This document shows positions 27,398 to 27,996 of a stretch of DNA of 27,996 bases, piece after piece (position 1 is the stretch's first letter; the number at the start of each line of letters is the position of its first letter). The stretch covers positions 1-27,996 of the IMG/VR virus record IMGVR_UViG_3300047560_000667; one strand, written 5' to 3'. Source of the DNA: a virus. The position numbers were made by a program, and so were the translations under genes. The notes under the pieces are model-generated. The model was not told the origin of the DNA. It was given only the letters and a program-made list of their open reading frames with translations, and did not search any database.

Positions 27398-27996
27398 ACG
27401 ATACATGTGTCGTGACATGCTACTATACGAAGTTGCATGGCACTAAATTTGGTGGTAGAAAAGGTCTTGATGCTCGGTATCAAGAGTCATTAATCTCTCT
27501 TTTGAAGATGACTAATGCCGACTTTTATATCTATTGTGATCCATCTCAAGAAGATGAATTGAAAGAACACCTCAACCAGCGTGTTGGTAATTGGAAAGAG
27601 TATGTCACTCTTATACCATACGATCTTTCCACATTCTACATGGCCGAACTGTTCGAAAAATATAAGAACTTCGAACAGGCTATGAAGTCTGATCGCTGCA
27701 AAGAAATCCAATACAATAAAATTTTTTGGATGAAAGATGTTTTGTCTAAATACAATTATGAGTATTGTTTTTGGATTGATATAGGTATATCCCATTCAGG
27801 TCTTATTCCAGATAAATTCATGATTGTTTTGGATAATAGACCTTTTGAATGTTTCAATAATACTCTTTTCTCGAATAATCTTATCGATGGTATGAAGAAG
27901 TTTGTACAAGATAAGTTTCTGATCTTCACTATTCACAATAGCCATCCTATGGGCTATAGAGTTCCTGTTTACTGGTATAATATATTAGAACCATAC
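27394..27996 (+). CDS. Glycosyltransferase-like protein, HtrL/WlaTC type (3' truncated)
   Basis: The frame is open from ATG 27394 (ATGA overlap) to the window end, 201 codons with no stop. MNDTCVVTCYYTKLHG and GRKGLDARYQESL begin the fold; SDRCKEIQYNKIFWMKDVL and YCFWIDIGISHSGL (WIDxG, in the place of a DxD motif) resemble HtrL/YibB-WlaTC glycosyltransferases of the GT-A type. It may decorate virion or host glycans, in line with the methyltransferase at the other end of the window. The C-terminus is missing. Confidence 0.6.
   Translation, partial: MNDTCVVTCYYTKLHGTKFGGRKGLDARYQESLISLLKMTNADFYIYCDPSQEDELKEHLNQRVGNWKEYVTLIPYDLSTFYMAELFEKYKNFEQAMKSDRCKEIQYNKIFWMKDVLSKYNYEYCFWIDIGISHSGLIPDKFMIVLDNRPFECFNNTLFSNNLIDGMKKFVQDKFLIFTIHNSHPMGYRVPVYWYNILEPY

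Noticed and set aside
312-27795. Open frames on the minus strand, up to 244 codons (e.g. 19577-20311, 8767-9357)
   Set aside because: They lie antisense to well-supported + strand genes, lack ribosome sites and show no family motifs; those in the GC-rich island are long because of codon composition.
1-27996. CRISPR arrays, insertion sequences, integrase or attachment sites
   Set aside because: No spaced direct repeats of CRISPR type, no transposase or integrase motif and no tRNA-edge duplication were seen; the phage looks virulent.

Overview
This window is a segment of a large, strictly virulent-looking tailed phage of the T4 superfamily. Every gene I accept is on the + strand, most neighbours overlap by 1-17 bases (ATGA, TAATG or TGATG junctions), and T4-type functions recur: gp61-like DNA primase, RNase H/FEN-type exonuclease, PhoH-like ATPase, a PD-(D/E)XK exonuclease and a small gp33-like late-transcription co-activator. 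The host is probably an alphaproteobacterium. The best evidence is a tmRNA gene at about 26530-26890 with the circularly permuted, two-piece layout typical of that class (acceptor piece first, tag-coding piece second). A rhizobial host is a reasonable guess but is not shown by the sequence.

Layout. 1-258 is the tail of an FkbM-type methyltransferase. 322-3783 is an unknown basic protein followed by a lysis cassette: GH19-type endolysin, holin, i-spanin, o-spanin and a membrane-anchored coiled-coil protein. 3780-7692 starts with a sigma70-like promoter and carries primase, a small unknown gene, ThyX and a B12-dependent class II ribonucleotide reductase, followed by two tiny genes and a GIY-YIG nuclease. 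8400-13010 is a run of small phage genes including a Gp88-like protein, an Api92-like protein, a metallophosphoesterase, a 5'(3')-deoxyribonucleotidase and a glutaredoxin. 13084-19245 begins with a glycine-zipper protein between two terminators, then a perfect consensus promoter (TTGACA-17-TATAAT) and a long operon of small genes ending with RNase H, a DUF6433-type protein and a SprT-like metalloprotease. 19246-21600 is a GC-rich island of unknown proteins, most with their own sigma70-like promoter. 21605-24836 is AT-rich and holds a QueC-like PP-loop enzyme, a secreted TctC/Bug-type solute-binding protein, an unknown conserved phage protein and a secreted TIGR02594-type murein hydrolase. 24922-26520 carries PhoH, the PD-(D/E)XK nuclease and a small membrane protein. 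The tmRNA follows, then a short conserved gene, the gp33-like co-activator and the start of a glycosyltransferase-like gene cut by the window end.

Regulation. Two promoter classes can be read. (1) Host-type promoters, TTGAC[A/T] with a 16-17 base spacer, sit before the Gp88-like gene, the GC-rich island genes, primase and the 13468 operon. Three of these share an upstream module around TAGACTAA. (2) TAAATA-type elements resembling the T4 late promoter (TATAAATA) lie in intergenic gaps before the structural-side, secreted and tmRNA genes. That fits with a gp33-like co-activator encoded in the same window.

How the genes work together. ThyX, NrdJ, glutaredoxin and the deoxyribonucleotidase supply dNTPs. 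Primase, RNase H and the nuclease serve replication and recombination. The lysis cassette releases progeny. The tmRNA may rescue stalled ribosomes or tag proteins during infection. The least expected cargo is the permuted tmRNA, the Bug-type binding protein overlapping a QueC-like gene, and a release-factor-like mini-protein without a GGQ motif.
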